64,000 nucleotides of DNA. Origin: Brachynemurus nebulosus (Eukaryota; Arthropoda; Insecta; Neuroptera; Myrmeleontidae). The stretch spans positions 10,391,543 through 10,455,542 of the forward strand of contig JAPWDM010000001.1 of the NCBI GenBank assembly GCA_035578155.1, given 5' to 3'. The notes beneath the pieces were generated by a model, which was not told the origin of the DNA, made no database searches, and was given only the letters and a program-made list of their open reading frames with translations. A program made the position numbers and the translations under genes. This document shows positions 47,601-57,868 of the stretch, piece after piece; within the stretch, counting starts at the first letter, position 1, and every line of letters begins with the position of its first letter.

Positions 47601-48690
47601 CCCTAGAATCATACGTACACGTCAAAACGACGAACGAACTTCTCTACCTGCTCCAATACTACAATTTGTCGTTACCTGCTTGCTGTGAGATTTCTGTTAT
47701 CCAATTTATTTGTTGTTATAACACATAAGAGGTATTTATTTTGTTTATAGCTATTGTCGTTTTGTTTGTATTGAAATAGTGTCCGTCAAAAGGACGTCGA
47801 TGTATGATTACGAGATGTCTTTTTTTAAAGATTCTGTACTTCACATATAAAAGTTTTCTTAATTTTTCTAATTTATTTGTTATTATAACACAGCAAATGC
47901 CTAAATTTTGTTTTTGTTTGCTGTCGTTTTGTTTATATTGAAATAGGGTGCGTCAAAAGGGCGGCGATGTATGATTAACCTGTTTTTTTTTTAAAGATTT
48001 TGTACTTCACATATAAAAGTTTTCCTATTTTTTCTAAAATCTATTAAAGATATGGATGTTACAATTAATTTATTCAATGATTATGATAATGTGAAAGATG
48101 ATTACAGCTGTTTGACTTATAGAGACGACATAATACTGAAGTTTTAATATATTGAATCAAAACTAAAGAATGCATTTCAAGTGACTTAATAAAAGATTCA
48201 AAAATTTATTTTGTGGAAAATATTTTAATTTTTATTATTTTTTGAAATCTTATTCGAAAAATTACTAACAAATTTTAGAAAATTTACAAATTTGCCTAAT
48301 GGGGAAATAACTACATATCAATAGGAATATTTATGACTGAGAAATTTCACATTCTGTAAAGTCACACATGTCCACTGACTCATAATAGTTCATAAATTAA
48401 TTATTTGAAAGACATGTTTTATGATACAATTGATGTATTTATCTATTTTTTAATTTTTATAATGAAAATATGCTTTGATAAAAAGATTAAAAAAATTAAT
48501 AAATATTTACATTAAGAAATTTTTCCAAATCCAATTTTTTTAAATATTTTGTTCGCTTTTGTGGTATTGTTATGTAAAAAAAATGTTTTTTGCAAATAAA
48601 CTCTAAAATTCTCCGTAAAAACTCCATCCGTCAAAACGATGTCGATATGTATGATTAACGTTTCTCGTAAACCAACGTATGATTCTAGGG
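47601..48690. mobile_element. piggyBac-like non-autonomous element with TTAA target
   Basis: Both termini are CCCTAGAATCATACGT (16 bp, perfect inverted repeat), flanked by TTAA at 47597-47600 and 48691-48694. TTAA target and CCCTAG-type ends are the piggyBac signature. The motif GTCAAAAsGRCG plus (A)TGTATGATTA recurs near 47787, 47955 and 48633, with its first half again near 47617, probably subterminal binding repeats. Two ~170-bp direct repeats (about 47700-47875 and 47876-48045) share TTGTCGTTTTGTTTRTATTG-like and TACTTCACATATAAAAGTTT blocks. A 31-codon frame beginning ATGGATGTTACAATT near 48052 is the only open frame in the middle and is not recognisable as transposase. At 1,090 bp the element cannot encode the ~600-residue enzyme. 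Confidence 0.93.
47700..48045 (+). repeat. Pair of ~170-bp direct repeats inside the piggyBac-like element
   Basis: Both units contain TATTTGTTRTTATAACACA, GTCGTTTTGTTT, ATGTATGATTA and ACTTCACATATAAAAGTTTT in the same order. Confidence 0.88.
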
Positions 48691-48694
48691 TTAA

Positions 48695-49139
48695 GACGGT
48701 TCTCATATTACTATTGGGCGTTAATAGCTTATTACATATTATTTTTTCAAAACCAACTTTAGAATCCTCAAACATTATGTAATGCATCTTAAGACTGTTC
48801 GATGTATTGACTTACAAAATTTCATTAAGGATTACCGAATTCGTTGATTAGCAATTCATATTTAAAGTTCACTGTTTTCTAATACTATAAGTAAAAAATG
48901 ATTTCTTATGTTAGTTGGGTTGCTATTGTTTTGAGATAAATCGATTTCTCGTTCGACAGACAGAGAACAGTTGTACATAATAACACGATAAATACAAAGA
49001 TAAATAATTAAATACTGATGTTAAAGACATTTTTATAAGATAAATGAATGAAATAGAATCATTGAAACTTTGAAAGTAGTTTAACTATGAGGATCATATC
49101 TACCATCATGTTAAAAATCAATTATAATAAACACTCTTT
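48695..49139. other. Unassigned AT-rich sequence
   Basis: No gene recognised; the minus-strand frame 48512-48787 crosses the end of the piggyBac-like element and is not credible. Confidence 0.4.
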
Positions 49140-49780
49140 CAATTTGCATTTTACTCACGACGAAATGGAGCTGGTGTATGCGTTTGGAGTAACGGGTGTG
49201 TGTGTGTATTACCATTTACCTCCAAAACGGCTTAACCAATTTTAGTAAGTTTTTGTTTTTTTTTTTTATTTGAAAGCTGATGTTTTCGGAATGGTTCTCG
49301 CTAGGTTTGATAAAAATTGGTTCAGTTGTTTCCAGAATATTCCAAGATTTCCACGATAAAAATAAAATTAAAATTTTAAAAAACCCCTTTAAGAGAGCTG
49401 GTAATGTTACGGAGTTGTTCTGATAAACATTGGATATTTTGGGGTTTTCAGGGTAAAAATGAAATTAAAAATTTTAAAAACCTACTTTGACAGCTGGTAA
49501 CTGTGGGATGGTTCTCAATTAGAATTGATAAAAATGGCTCCAACTTAAAACTATTACGGTTAAAATTCATAAAATTAAAAATTTTAATAAACCACTTTGA
49601 AGGTTGATTCTAAGCCAATTGTTTTTTCAATAAAAACTCATGACAAAAATCTTTAAAAAGTTTCAAATGAATATTCCTGGAATTTCATATTTGAAATTTC
49701 ATTACAATTTAAAATAAATTAATTTTCATTCTTTTAGAAAATTTTTGTCGTAATTTATAAAAACCTTTTTTTATGATTAC
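49140..49780. repeat. Degenerate ~105-bp repeats of a dispersed element
   Basis: Starts with a GC-richer segment containing (GT)n and the phrase CCAAAACGGCTTAACCAATT, typical of short insect repeats. It is followed by three or four diverged units with GATAAAAATTGG, AAATTAAAATTTTAAAAAAC and AGCTGGTAA motifs about 100-110 bp apart (near 49270, 49400, 49490, 49590). The family is unknown. Confidence 0.55.
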
Positions 49781-50516
49781 AGTCAAGCTGTGCAGCATCT
49801 CGAACGAAGTAACACAATATGGAGCACAACATAACATCGAACAGCTATTTGACAAAATGAAGGGTGCAAGACGTACCCATTCTTTGTACGAGATCAGAAA
49901 AGTATATTAAATTGATATTAATTCACTTTTGTATCATTTTTATTATCGAAGAAAATAATAATAAAGATATTATATATTTTTATACTTAATATAAATAAAA
50001 CCATGTTACCGAAGACAACTACCATTGTTATTGAAAAATATATCGTTTTACTTTGACGACATAATAAATAAAGGTGGAAAAAACAACGTTAAGCAAGTAA
50101 AACTTCTTTTTATGCGGTAGATAGGAATCGCATAAAAGCATCGTAACAAAAAAATTTAACAAATTGTAAGAAAATTTTTTTATACGGTTCTGATCCACCA
50201 TTTCATAAAAAATACATTATTCAAAACGTCACGATTTTTCTAAAAACAAGATTAGCAAAAAACTAATTTATTTACATGAGAATATTTTCAAATATTTAAT
50301 TTTCAATTTTTAAATATTGTAAAAATTGCAATATCTGCAAATGTAAGGAAACTGAATGATATAATATAATTTTATATATAGTACTTATGTTAGGTAATAT
50401 GATGATAAAATGCGTTAAAAACAATCAGCAACAAATGCCATCGCAAATATTTTCAAAATTTTTTATTTCTTCCTACCCACATTGATAGGCATTTATGTTT
50501 AAAGTCGCATAAAAAC
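49781..50516. other. Unassigned sequence with a GCGGT/ATCGC hairpin
   Basis: No gene recognised. A hairpin of the family seen at 15720 lies at 50106-50138, and a degenerate relative (TTTTTTATACGGT...CATAAAAAAT) follows at about 50176-50212. Confidence 0.4.
50106..50138. repeat. Hairpin CTTTTTATGCGGT / ATCGCATAAAAG
   Basis: Same arm sequence and orientation as the hairpins near 15720 and 15851, 34 kb away; loop of 8 bases. Confidence 0.75.
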
Positions 50517-50528
50517 AGGTTTCTCTGT
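50517..50528 (+). repeat. Left 12-bp flanking repeat of the tRNA-like array
   Basis: AGGTTTCTCTGT is repeated at 54407-54418, exactly at the other edge of the array. An 11-12-bp direct repeat is the usual size of a target duplication made by LINE-type target-primed insertion. Confidence 0.8.
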
Positions 50529-50733
50529 TTTTCTTAATTTCAAATGTTATCGAGTGCCTGTGAAACATTATTAGTGTATGGCGGATTTTTATCCGTATTT
50601 AAACATACACCAATATTCACATGTTCACTAAATGTCCAGCTTTGGCTGATACTTGAACACTCGATGTACTTTGGCAAATGGCCAATTCATTATGTTAATT
50701 AAAATTGACATAGTGTTTGAAAAATTATCAAAC

Positions 50734-50805
50734 TGGACCGGCCGGGACTCGAACCCGGATCTCTTGGTTACCAGCCAAGTGCCTTACCAACTAGGCCACC
50801 GATCA
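50734..50805 (-). tRNA. tRNA-like gene T1, anticodon GGT (Thr)
   Basis: A 72-nt sequence folds as a full cloverleaf: acceptor TGATCGG/CCGGTCC (first pair mismatched, T:C), D stem GCCT/AGGC with loop AGTTGGTA, anticodon stem CTTGG/CCAAG with loop CTGGTAA, variable AGAT, T stem CCGGG/CCCGG with loop TTCGAGT. The A box TGGCCTAGTTGG and B box GGTTCGAGTCC match the pol III consensus. Anticodon GGT would read Thr ACC, but eukaryotes normally use AGT for this box. With the mismatched first pair and the repeat context, this points to a SINE head or tRNA-like RNA rather than a translation tRNA. Confidence 0.6.
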
Positions 50806-50871
50806 CTTGTTCGAGTGCCACTCCAATTCAGTAATCAATCAAACACAACCTCTCTCTAATGCGAGACGCAG

Positions 50872-52771
50872 TGTAACGTTGTACACATTTACGCCCCCTT
50901 ACCTTTGCCATTTTAAATAAAATAACATTTATTCGTAAAGAAAAAAAAAATATATTAATCATTTTACATTTTAAAAATTAAAACTTAATAATTCTAACAA
51001 TACAAAAAAAAATAATGAAAAAATATTTAGAAGGAATGAAACGTCCTGTACATGATTTTAGCTGGGACATTCTGTCACCAGGTAGCAATTACCTTTAATA
51101 ATTAAAAATAAAATTGTAAACAAATAGTGAATTTGAATAATCGAACTAAATTCAACTGGAATTGGATCGAATCAATTATGTAACATCTTAAAAAAAATTA
51201 CCGTCTCGAGGTTAGCTGGTAGGCGTGCGAGCAGCGATCGGCTCTCTGCTTCTGGAGCACGAACGATCCACTTCCATTAGAAGCACAACTTAACAATTAG
51301 TCAAACAATGGGATGTGAACTCCCTCACCTCGTGTTCAAATTCAAATTATAATCATCGATTGTTCAAATTTTACACAAAATAACATTAAAAGGATATAGA
51401 TGTAAGTCGGATCTTTTTATAAATCATTAATTTTCATAATTAAATATAAGTTGATTGATATAGTATTTGATTCTTTTCTTAATCTAAATGTCTTTTACAA
51501 TTTTATTATAATGATCTCGATTCTAACACAACTCCATGCACAACTTGCCATGTTATTTAAAAAAAAAATTTATCTTTCTGTAAAAAAAAAAAGAAAAATA
51601 TTAAAATAAGTAGTTAGAATCAGGATTATATTTATTAAGAAATCGTTAACTTCGACAACTCACCTTTTAACATAAATTCATATTGAAATTTTTATAACAA
51701 AAAGAAAAAACTGAATAATAAATCAATTCCAATTAGGGTTAGAATTCTTTTTTCTCTTGACAATTTCACAGAAGTTAAAAATCAATAACTTTACCGCCGA
51801 ATCACACCTTTTAAATTTGGTCTGGAAACTCTGAAATTCATCAAATAACGAATAATTACTTACAAATTTTAAAATGTCAATCAAATTGCCATTTACCTTT
51901 CATTTTCCTTAAATAGTTCCAAAAATTTGGCGACATAATATGGCAATGTCTTGATCGGCGTGATCGACAGCTGGGCCGTAATGTCGGATAATCATTGGAT
52001 CGTTACCTGGACGCGTGTTAAAATTAACACGATGCGCCCCAGGTTAATTAAGTTAATTTAAGTTCCTTATTTTTTTTTTAAATTTATCTAAAGTAATTGT
52101 TCGTTTGACAGATGATGTAGCCATTTTGATTTCAATGTACCTCTCTTAACACGGCGAATATCGATTTTTTTTTTTGTAAATTTTATAATTGTATTTTCAC
52201 AAATACTATTCATAATAATATTTGTAATAAATTTGTTAAGTGGAAATTTCATATTTTCTTCCTTCCAATACCACTTCATAACCTTTTTTCAGAAAATAAT
52301 TTCAGTATTGAAATACATAATACAAATTTTAACTACCATACGAATGTTCATTACAGCGGTACATGTGTTGTGTACGACAAGCGTCGCACACACCTCATGC
52401 AATCGTCATATTACAGTACAATAGAACTTATACGACTTACAACACTGACCGAGAGGTACCCCATGCGATGGAGTGGACGGTGCCGCGAGCGACAACATTA
52501 GTCTTCCACTGTGCCATCTTACTAACAAATATTAATCACGGTGACCGACTACGACGCGTGCGGTGGCTCTCTTAGATCAGTTTAATTCAATAGATAGATA
52601 TTTTGAAATCTCGCTGTTGATAAATCGGCAGCATGTCGCGGTTTGGATCCACGCTAAATTTGATTAAATCTGCCCAGTGAATTTCCTCGCTTGACGTAGC
52701 GCATAGAACGGGCAATGTTTGAACACCTAATTAATAGATGGCGTTACGGTCGAAGGAGGTTTCACGTTACA
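50872..52771. mobile_element. 1,900-bp TG...CA element inserted in a tRNA-array unit
   Basis: Ends TGTAACGT and ACGTTACA (8-bp inverted), flanked by GCAG at 50868-50871 and 52772-52775. On either side the tRNA-array unit resumes exactly (GACGCAG before, GCAGTTTTATAC after). The T1-T2 distance (2,254) minus 1,904 equals the array period of 350, which confirms the boundaries. TG...CA ends with a 4-bp duplication fit a solo LTR or a short LTR-type element; a DNA transposon with an 8-bp TIR and 4-bp target is the alternative. No internal repetition of the ends was seen, so no pair of LTRs. GC-richer patches lie at about 51200-51310, 51950-52040 and 52350-52570. No gag/pol sequence recognised. Confidence 0.85.
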
Positions 52772-52987
52772 GCAGTTTTATACTTTTTTAATTTCAAATG
52801 TTATCGAGTGCCTGTGAAACATTATTAGTGTATGGCGGATTTTTATCCGTATTTAAACATACACCAATATTCACATGTTCACTAAATGTCCAGCTTTGGC
52901 TGATACTTGAACACTCGATGTACTTTGGCAAATGGCCAATTCATTATGTTAATTAAAATTGACATAGTGTTTGAAAAATTACCAAAC

Positions 52988-53059
52988 TGGACCGGCCGGG
53001 ACTCGAACCCGAATCTCTTGGTTACCAGCCAAGTGCCTTACCAACTAGGCCACCGATCA
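52988..53059 (-). tRNA. tRNA-like gene T2, anticodon GGT
   Basis: As T1, with one change in the T stem (C to T at its first position, giving a T:G wobble pair). Cloverleaf, A and B boxes intact. Confidence 0.6.
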
Positions 53060-53129
53060 CTTGTTCGAGTGCCACTCCAATTCAGTAATCAATCAAACAC
53101 AACCTCTCTCTAATGCGAGACGCAGTTTT

Positions 53130-53175
53130 ATACTTTTTTAATTTCAAATGTTACTTTTTTAATGTCAAAAAAAGT
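53130..53175. repeat. Head-to-head junction of the two tRNA arrays
   Basis: The leaders of T2 (minus) and T3 (plus) face each other: GCAGTTTTATACTTTTTTAA on the left and GTATAAAACTGC on the right. Between them is a partial unit-end copy (TTTCAAATGTTACTTTTTTA). This marks the inversion point of the array. Confidence 0.85.
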
Positions 53176-53247
53176 ATAAAACTGCGTCTCGCATTAGAGA
53201 GAGGTTGTGTTTGATTGATTACTGAATTGGAGTGGCACTCGAACAAG

Positions 53248-53319
53248 TGATCGGTGGCCTAGTTGGTAAGGCATTTGGCTGGTAACCAAGAGATCCGGGT
53301 TCGAGTCCCGGCCGGTCCA
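53248..53319 (+). tRNA. tRNA-like gene T3, anticodon GGT
   Basis: As T1 but plus strand, with one change in the anticodon stem (TTTGG/CCAAG, wobble preserved). TTTTT terminator 13 nt downstream. Confidence 0.6.
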
Positions 53320-53597
53320 GTTTGGTAATTTTTCAAACACAATGTCAGTTTTAATTAACATAATGAATTGGCCATTTGCCAAAGTACATCGAGTGTTCAA
53401 GTATCAGCCAAAGCTGGACATTTAGTGAACATGTGAATATTGGTGTATGTTTAAATACGGATAAAAACCCTCCATACACTAATAATGTTTCACAGGCACT
53501 CGATAACATTTGAAATTAAAAAAGTATAAAACTGCGTCTCGCATTAGAGAGAGGTTATGTTTGATTGATTACTGAATTGGAGTGGCACTCGAACAAG

Positions 53598-53669
53598 TGA
53601 TCGGTGGCCTAGTTGGTAAGGCACTTGGCTGGTAACCAAGAGATCCGGGTTCGAGTCCCGGCCGGTCCA
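53598..53669 (+). tRNA. tRNA-like gene T4, anticodon GGT
   Basis: Identical to T1; exactly 350 bp after T3; TTTTT terminator follows. Confidence 0.6.
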
Positions 53670-53947
53670 GTTTGGTAATTTTTCAAACACTATGTCAATT
53701 TTAATTAACATAATGAATTGGCCATTTGCCAAAGTACATCGAGTGTTCAAGTATCAGCCAAAGCTGGACATTTAGTGAACATGTGAATATTGGTGTATGT
53801 TTAAATACGGATAAAAATCCGCCATACACTAATAATGTTTCACAGGCACTCGATAACATTTGAAATTAAAAAAGTATAAAACTGCGTCTCGCATTAGAGA
53901 GAGGTTGTGTTTGATTGATTACTGAATTGGAGTGGCACTCGAACAAG

Positions 53948-54019
53948 TGATCGGTGGCCTAGTTGGTAAGGCACTTGGCTGGTAACCAAGAGATCCGGGT
54001 TCGAGTCCCGGCCGGTCCA
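53948..54019 (+). tRNA. tRNA-like gene T5, anticodon GGT
   Basis: Identical to T4; exactly 350 bp further on; TTTTT terminator follows. Confidence 0.6.
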
Positions 54020-54297
54020 GTTTGGTAATTTTTCAAACACTATGTCAATTTTAATTAACATAATGAATTGGCCATTTGCCAAAGTACATCGAGTGTTCAA
54101 GTATCAGCCAAAGCTGGACATTTAGTGAACATGTGAATATTGGTGTATGTTTAAATACGGATAAAAATCCGCCATACACTAATAATGTTTCACTGGCACT
54201 CGATAACATTTGAAATTAAAAAAGTATAAAACTGCGTCTCGCATTAGAGAGAGGTTGTGTTTGATTGATTATTGAATTGGAGTGGCACTCGAACAAG

Positions 54298-54369
54298 TGA
54301 TCGGTGGCCTAGTTGGTAAGGCACTTGGCTGGTAACCAAGAGATCCGGGTTCGAGTCCCGGCCGGTCCA
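54298..54369 (+). tRNA. tRNA-like gene T6, anticodon GGT
   Basis: Identical to T4; exactly 350 bp after T5. Its unit is cut off ~38 bp downstream at the right edge of the array. Confidence 0.6.
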
Positions 54370-54406
54370 GTTTGTTAATTTTTCAAACACTATGTCAATT
54401 TTAATT

Positions 54407-54418
54407 AGGTTTCTCTGT
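54407..54418 (+). repeat. Right 12-bp flanking repeat of the tRNA-like array
   Basis: AGGTTTCTCTGT, identical to 50517-50528. The first A may belong to either the array edge or the duplication. Confidence 0.8.
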
Positions 54419-54918
54419 ATTTGTTGATACTTGTATGAAGTTCTGTTAAGTACATATCAACTTTACTATCTGGGTATCAACTTTAACTGACAAATAAGAA
54501 ATTGTGGTGTTGGATATTACAATTATTTATTGGAGTTAAGAAGTTTAACTCTGGATATATTATGTACTCATACAACAACATTTTGTTTACCTTGTATACG
54601 ACATAATATCCTTCTAATATACCTACATTGAGATCAACCAACAATATCAATGTGATTTACACTACAATATTGCTTCGTTTTTATCATTTCTCTTATTATA
54701 TGTATCTCTTACGGTAAAACTTTTACACCACTTTCTTTTCAGTTCTCTGATAAATGGATACCGATAATTTATGTAAGCATTATATTTATTATGTCGTGTA
54801 AAATATGACAGTAACGTTTATATCCGCAGTATAGTTTAATGGATTAATTTTGTGCATTGTTTTCGAATCTTCTGCGACACCTATGCTATACGAATGAAAG
54901 AAGTTGATCCTTAAAGTA
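54419..54918. other. Unassigned AT-rich sequence
   Basis: No gene recognised. Confidence 0.4.
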
Positions 54919-55089
54919 AGGGAGCATCCGCAAACTAACGTAGTTGCCGCTCAAGCTTTTTTGAATCCCGTCCCTCCTCCCATGTAGACTACAAGTGGTT
55001 TTTGCATTAAATCCAACGTCCCACCCGCCCCATACTTTTTTTTAGTAGGCCCAAAAGACATTTGAAATAATATTCTTTTTATTATAAAA

Positions 55090-55931
55090 CAAGCCGTACC
55101 CGCGACGTCGTTCGCGCAAAGCATTGTTATAAACTCAATGAGAAGTATATATGTATTAAATATAATAATTATACAGAACTTGCAAAAAATAATAATTTTT
55201 GTGTAATGCACGCACATGCTCAAAATGGTTTTTCTATTTTTCCGTGGGAATGAGGAATTTTCCCGGAGTAAAAAGTATCTTAAATATTGACCCAAGTAAT
55301 AAGTTATCACCACACCAAATTTCATCAAATAGTTTTTGCGTGATATGTGCACATGCTCATAATGGTTTTTCCATTTTCCCCTGGAAATGGAACATTTTAC
55401 CGGAGTAAAAGGTATCTTAAATGTTGACCCAGCTAATAAGTTATCACCACACCAAATTTCATCAAAATCTGTCTAATAGTTTTTGCGTAGTGCGTGCACA
55501 TGCACAAAATGTTTTTTCTATTTTCCCGTGGGAATGAAACATTTTCCCGGAGTAAAAAATATCTTAAATGTTGCCCTAGGTAATAAGTTACCACAACACC
55601 AAATTTTATTAAAATCGGTCCAATAGTTGGTGCCTAATGTGTGCACATGCTCAAAACGGTTTTTCCATTTTCCCGTGGGAATGAGAAATTTTTCCGGAGT
55701 AAAAAGTGTTTTAGATGTTGACCCAGGTGATAAGTTATCATCACATTAAAGTTCATTAAAATCCGTCCAATAGTTTTTGCGTGATGCGTAAACAGACAGA
55801 CAGACAGACAAAAATTCCAAAAATCGCTGTTTTGATATCTACATCGATAACTATTTACAGTACCAGTACAATTTTCCAAAAATATTCCATGTACAGAATT
55901 GGTCTCGTTACAATTTTAGTATATGTATAGA
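55090..55931 (-). mobile_element. Non-autonomous Helitron with ~145-bp internal repeats
   Basis: On the minus strand it begins after A with TCTATACATATACTAAAATT. It ends with the hairpin CGCGA-ACGACG-TCGCG, then GGTACGG and CTTG followed by T. CTTG is one change from the canonical CTAG, and GGTACGGCTTGT resembles GCATACGGCTAGT of the Helitron at 25273. Between the ends lie four direct repeats of ~135-150 bp and a (CAGA)n run at ~55796-55810. No Rep/helicase frame. Confidence 0.75.
55199..55795. repeat. Four ~145-bp direct repeats inside the Helitron
   Basis: Units start with GTGCACATGCTCAAAAYGGT-like sequence near 55208, 55348, 55494 and 55641 and share TTCCCGTGGGAATGA, CCGGAGTAAAA and AATAAGTTATCACCACACCA blocks. 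Short frames on both strands here (for example 54951-55352 and 55634-55879) are repeat artefacts. Confidence 0.9.
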
Positions 55932-56283
55932 TATGAAAATTAAGACAATTTTTTATAGCTTAGCTAAATATTTTTTCATAAAATATGTTTCCTTAGTGTA
56001 AAAATTTTAACGTGAAAACTGTGTGACCAAATGGTAACATAATCCGTTTGAAGTAGTTTGAGTTGCGTAATATTTCAAAATATCATAAGCACATTTTAAG
56101 TGGGTAATAATTCTTGATTATTCGTGTAGGTATTTTCATATTCAAATTTTTGTTTAATTGTTCCAAATAAAATTACTCGCTTGACTTTAACCCCGCCCCC
56201 TCTTCCACCCCGTAGTGCAGCGTAGCTTTTTACATAGTCCCTCCCTTCCCCCAACTAAGTAACGTAGTTCATAGACGCTCTAT

Positions 56284-57354
56284 AACTAATTAAACGTAAT
56301 GTATAAATAATTAGAAAACTCGAAAAGATTTTTTCTTTGCCAAGTTTCATTAATTCGATTTTTATCTCATATCATCGGAAGGAATATGTGAATAAGTAAG
56401 TACCTATAGTATAAGTAGATAATGGGATTTGACGTCCAATTCTCAGATAATTCGTCTACAAGAAACGCCCTCCACAACTGTGAAGTAAATGGAGGACAAG
56501 GAAGGTTGTCGGTGAGGACAGGATTTGACAGGTATACCATCAATTATAACCATCTTCGTTACGAAACTGATTAAACCTTCATATTTAGATTGGGTGTATA
56601 CTTAAGGTGGACAGTCTACCTTTGGTATTTATTTGTGGCCGCATTTTGGGAGTTCGAGGACTGTATTTGGCCTTCGGATCACACTTTGGAAATCTCTGTA
56701 TTATAATAAAGTATTTAAAAAATTGTTACATGTAGATTGTAGTAGTGATAATATTATAGCAAAGCTATCAACTTGAGAAAAGTCAAGCAAATCTTTTGTT
56801 TAAAAAAACACGTTCGTTCTATTTAGTAAATATTAAATTTTTTGTTTTAATTTCTTTATTTCTTGTACTTTCACTATGTGTAAGTATTCAAAAATCAGCA
56901 CAGAAATAAGAGACACCTGCTGTTATGACGTATAATGTATAACGTATCCGTTGAATTTATTGTCCGTGTTGAATGTAAATTATCGTAATTATATTTTTAT
57001 TTTTTTTTGACAGGCTCCCGTGAGTTCGATTTTGTTCCAACTTTATTTTTTCTTTTCCTTTTTTCCGTTTTTAATATTTTGAAATTTTTCCCTGCGTATC
57101 AAATTGAATTATCCTAATTTCCAAGAAAAAAATACAATATTCAGAAAACGGGATTTTATTATATCATGAGACTACCTAATTTAGGTATAATTTTTAATAG
57201 TGTGAGAAAGAGTTACGTTTCAAGTTTCATTGTTAAATTGGCATAATTATAGAAATATAGAAACTTTACAAAATTTATTTAAAAGTACCGTCAAACCGGT
57301 ATGTAGCTTTAGCTACTGGATATAACTTTTCCATAGCATGTTCTGTGTTAAAAA
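56284..57354. other. Unassigned sequence
   Basis: No gene recognised. The segment 56421-56560 matches 61757-61940 and is listed separately. Confidence 0.4.
56421..56560 (+). repeat. Dispersed repeat family G, copy 1
   Basis: Shares with 61757-61940 the blocks AATGGGRTTTRASGTCC, GTCTACAA, GGAGGACAAGGAA and a GTGARG...AGGATTTG phrase in the same order. Probably a fragment of one transposon family. Confidence 0.65.
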
Positions 57355-57725
57355 AAAATACGCTGCCAATGGGGTGTGGCACACAGTTTCCTCGTACTCG
57401 TAAAAGACTTTAAAACAGTATTTTACCAAATGTATATACCGTGAAATTATATTTTTGTCTTAAAGTTCATAAAAAATTGTTGTAACTCAAAATACTTAAA
57501 GGCTAAATTATAAAATAATAGCAAAAATATTTTAGAAACTAACCCCCAAAATTTGAGCGAAGTAGGACTAGCAGTAAATAAGATATTGACATTTAATGGG
57601 ATTTCATAGTTGCGGCGTAGCTACCGTTACTCCAATTTTGATTAATTTCATCGGGGACTATCTAGGAACCAAACTGCATAATTTCTGAAAATTTCATTAA
57701 TGTGGAATAGTTCAGAAGTTATGCC
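57355..57725 (+). repeat. Dispersed repeat family B, copy 2
   Basis: Longer, direct-strand copy of the repeat at 6785-7085. It is followed by a (CAGA)-like run near 57749-57767. Confidence 0.7.
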
Positions 57726-57774
57726 ACTTGGTGCAAATTGGCGACACACAGACGGACAGACAGACACCAAACCA

Positions 57775-57868
57775 AAATTATTCAGAAAGCTCTAAAATGT
57801 AAAATGTACGTAAAATATTTTATTTTAAAAAGAAAAAAATTTTTATTTTTCAAAAGTGATTACAATGG
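57775..57868 (+). repeat. Repeat segment shared with 62530-62650
   Basis: AAGCTCTAAAATGTAAAA, TTTTTATTTT and a GTGGTTC/ATGGTTCCG...ACTTT phrase follow in the same order as at 62545-62645. It directly continues repeat B and leads into the inverted repeat below. Confidence 0.55.

Larger units (their letters stand above)
50529..54407. mobile_element. Compound array of six 350-bp tRNA-headed units, two inverted against four
   Basis: The 350-bp unit reads: TATAAAA-containing leader, tRNA-like gene, T5 terminator, ~190-bp body ending in CACTCGATAACATTTGAAAT and an A-rich stretch. Two units lie on the minus strand (T1, T2) and four on the plus strand (T3-T6). They meet head to head at about 53130-53170. 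Unit spacing is exactly 350 bp for T3-T6, and also for T1-T2 once the 1,904 bp of the nested insertion is removed. The left edge ends with an A-rich tail on the minus strand; the right edge stops mid-unit at TCAATTTTAATTA. Head, body and tail suggest a tRNA-derived SINE-like unit that was amplified. No protein is encoded; the 68-codon frames antisense to each tRNA are artefacts. Confidence 0.85.
54919..56283. mobile_element. Possible TIR element containing a nested Helitron
   Basis: Left end GGGAGCATCCGCAAACTAAC then GTAGT; the right end inverted reads AGAGCGTCTATGAACTACGT. Further inward both sides carry poly-pyrimidine blocks with CCCTCC/CCGCCCC. The inverted match is imperfect and the target duplication is not resolved. 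Removing the Helitron at 55090-55931 leaves an element of ~520 bp. Confidence 0.5.

Noticed and set aside
50872..52771. Full LTR retrotransposon with two LTRs
   Set aside because: No internal direct repeat of the terminal sequence and no gag/pol remnants were seen; at most a solo LTR.
50653..54100. Five near-identical 68-codon frames containing GRDSNPD
   Set aside because: They read antisense through the tRNA-like genes; conservation comes from the repeat unit, not from a protein.
54951..55352. 133-codon minus-strand frame
   Set aside because: It spans the end of a TIR element, a Helitron boundary and tandem repeats, so it cannot be a single gene.
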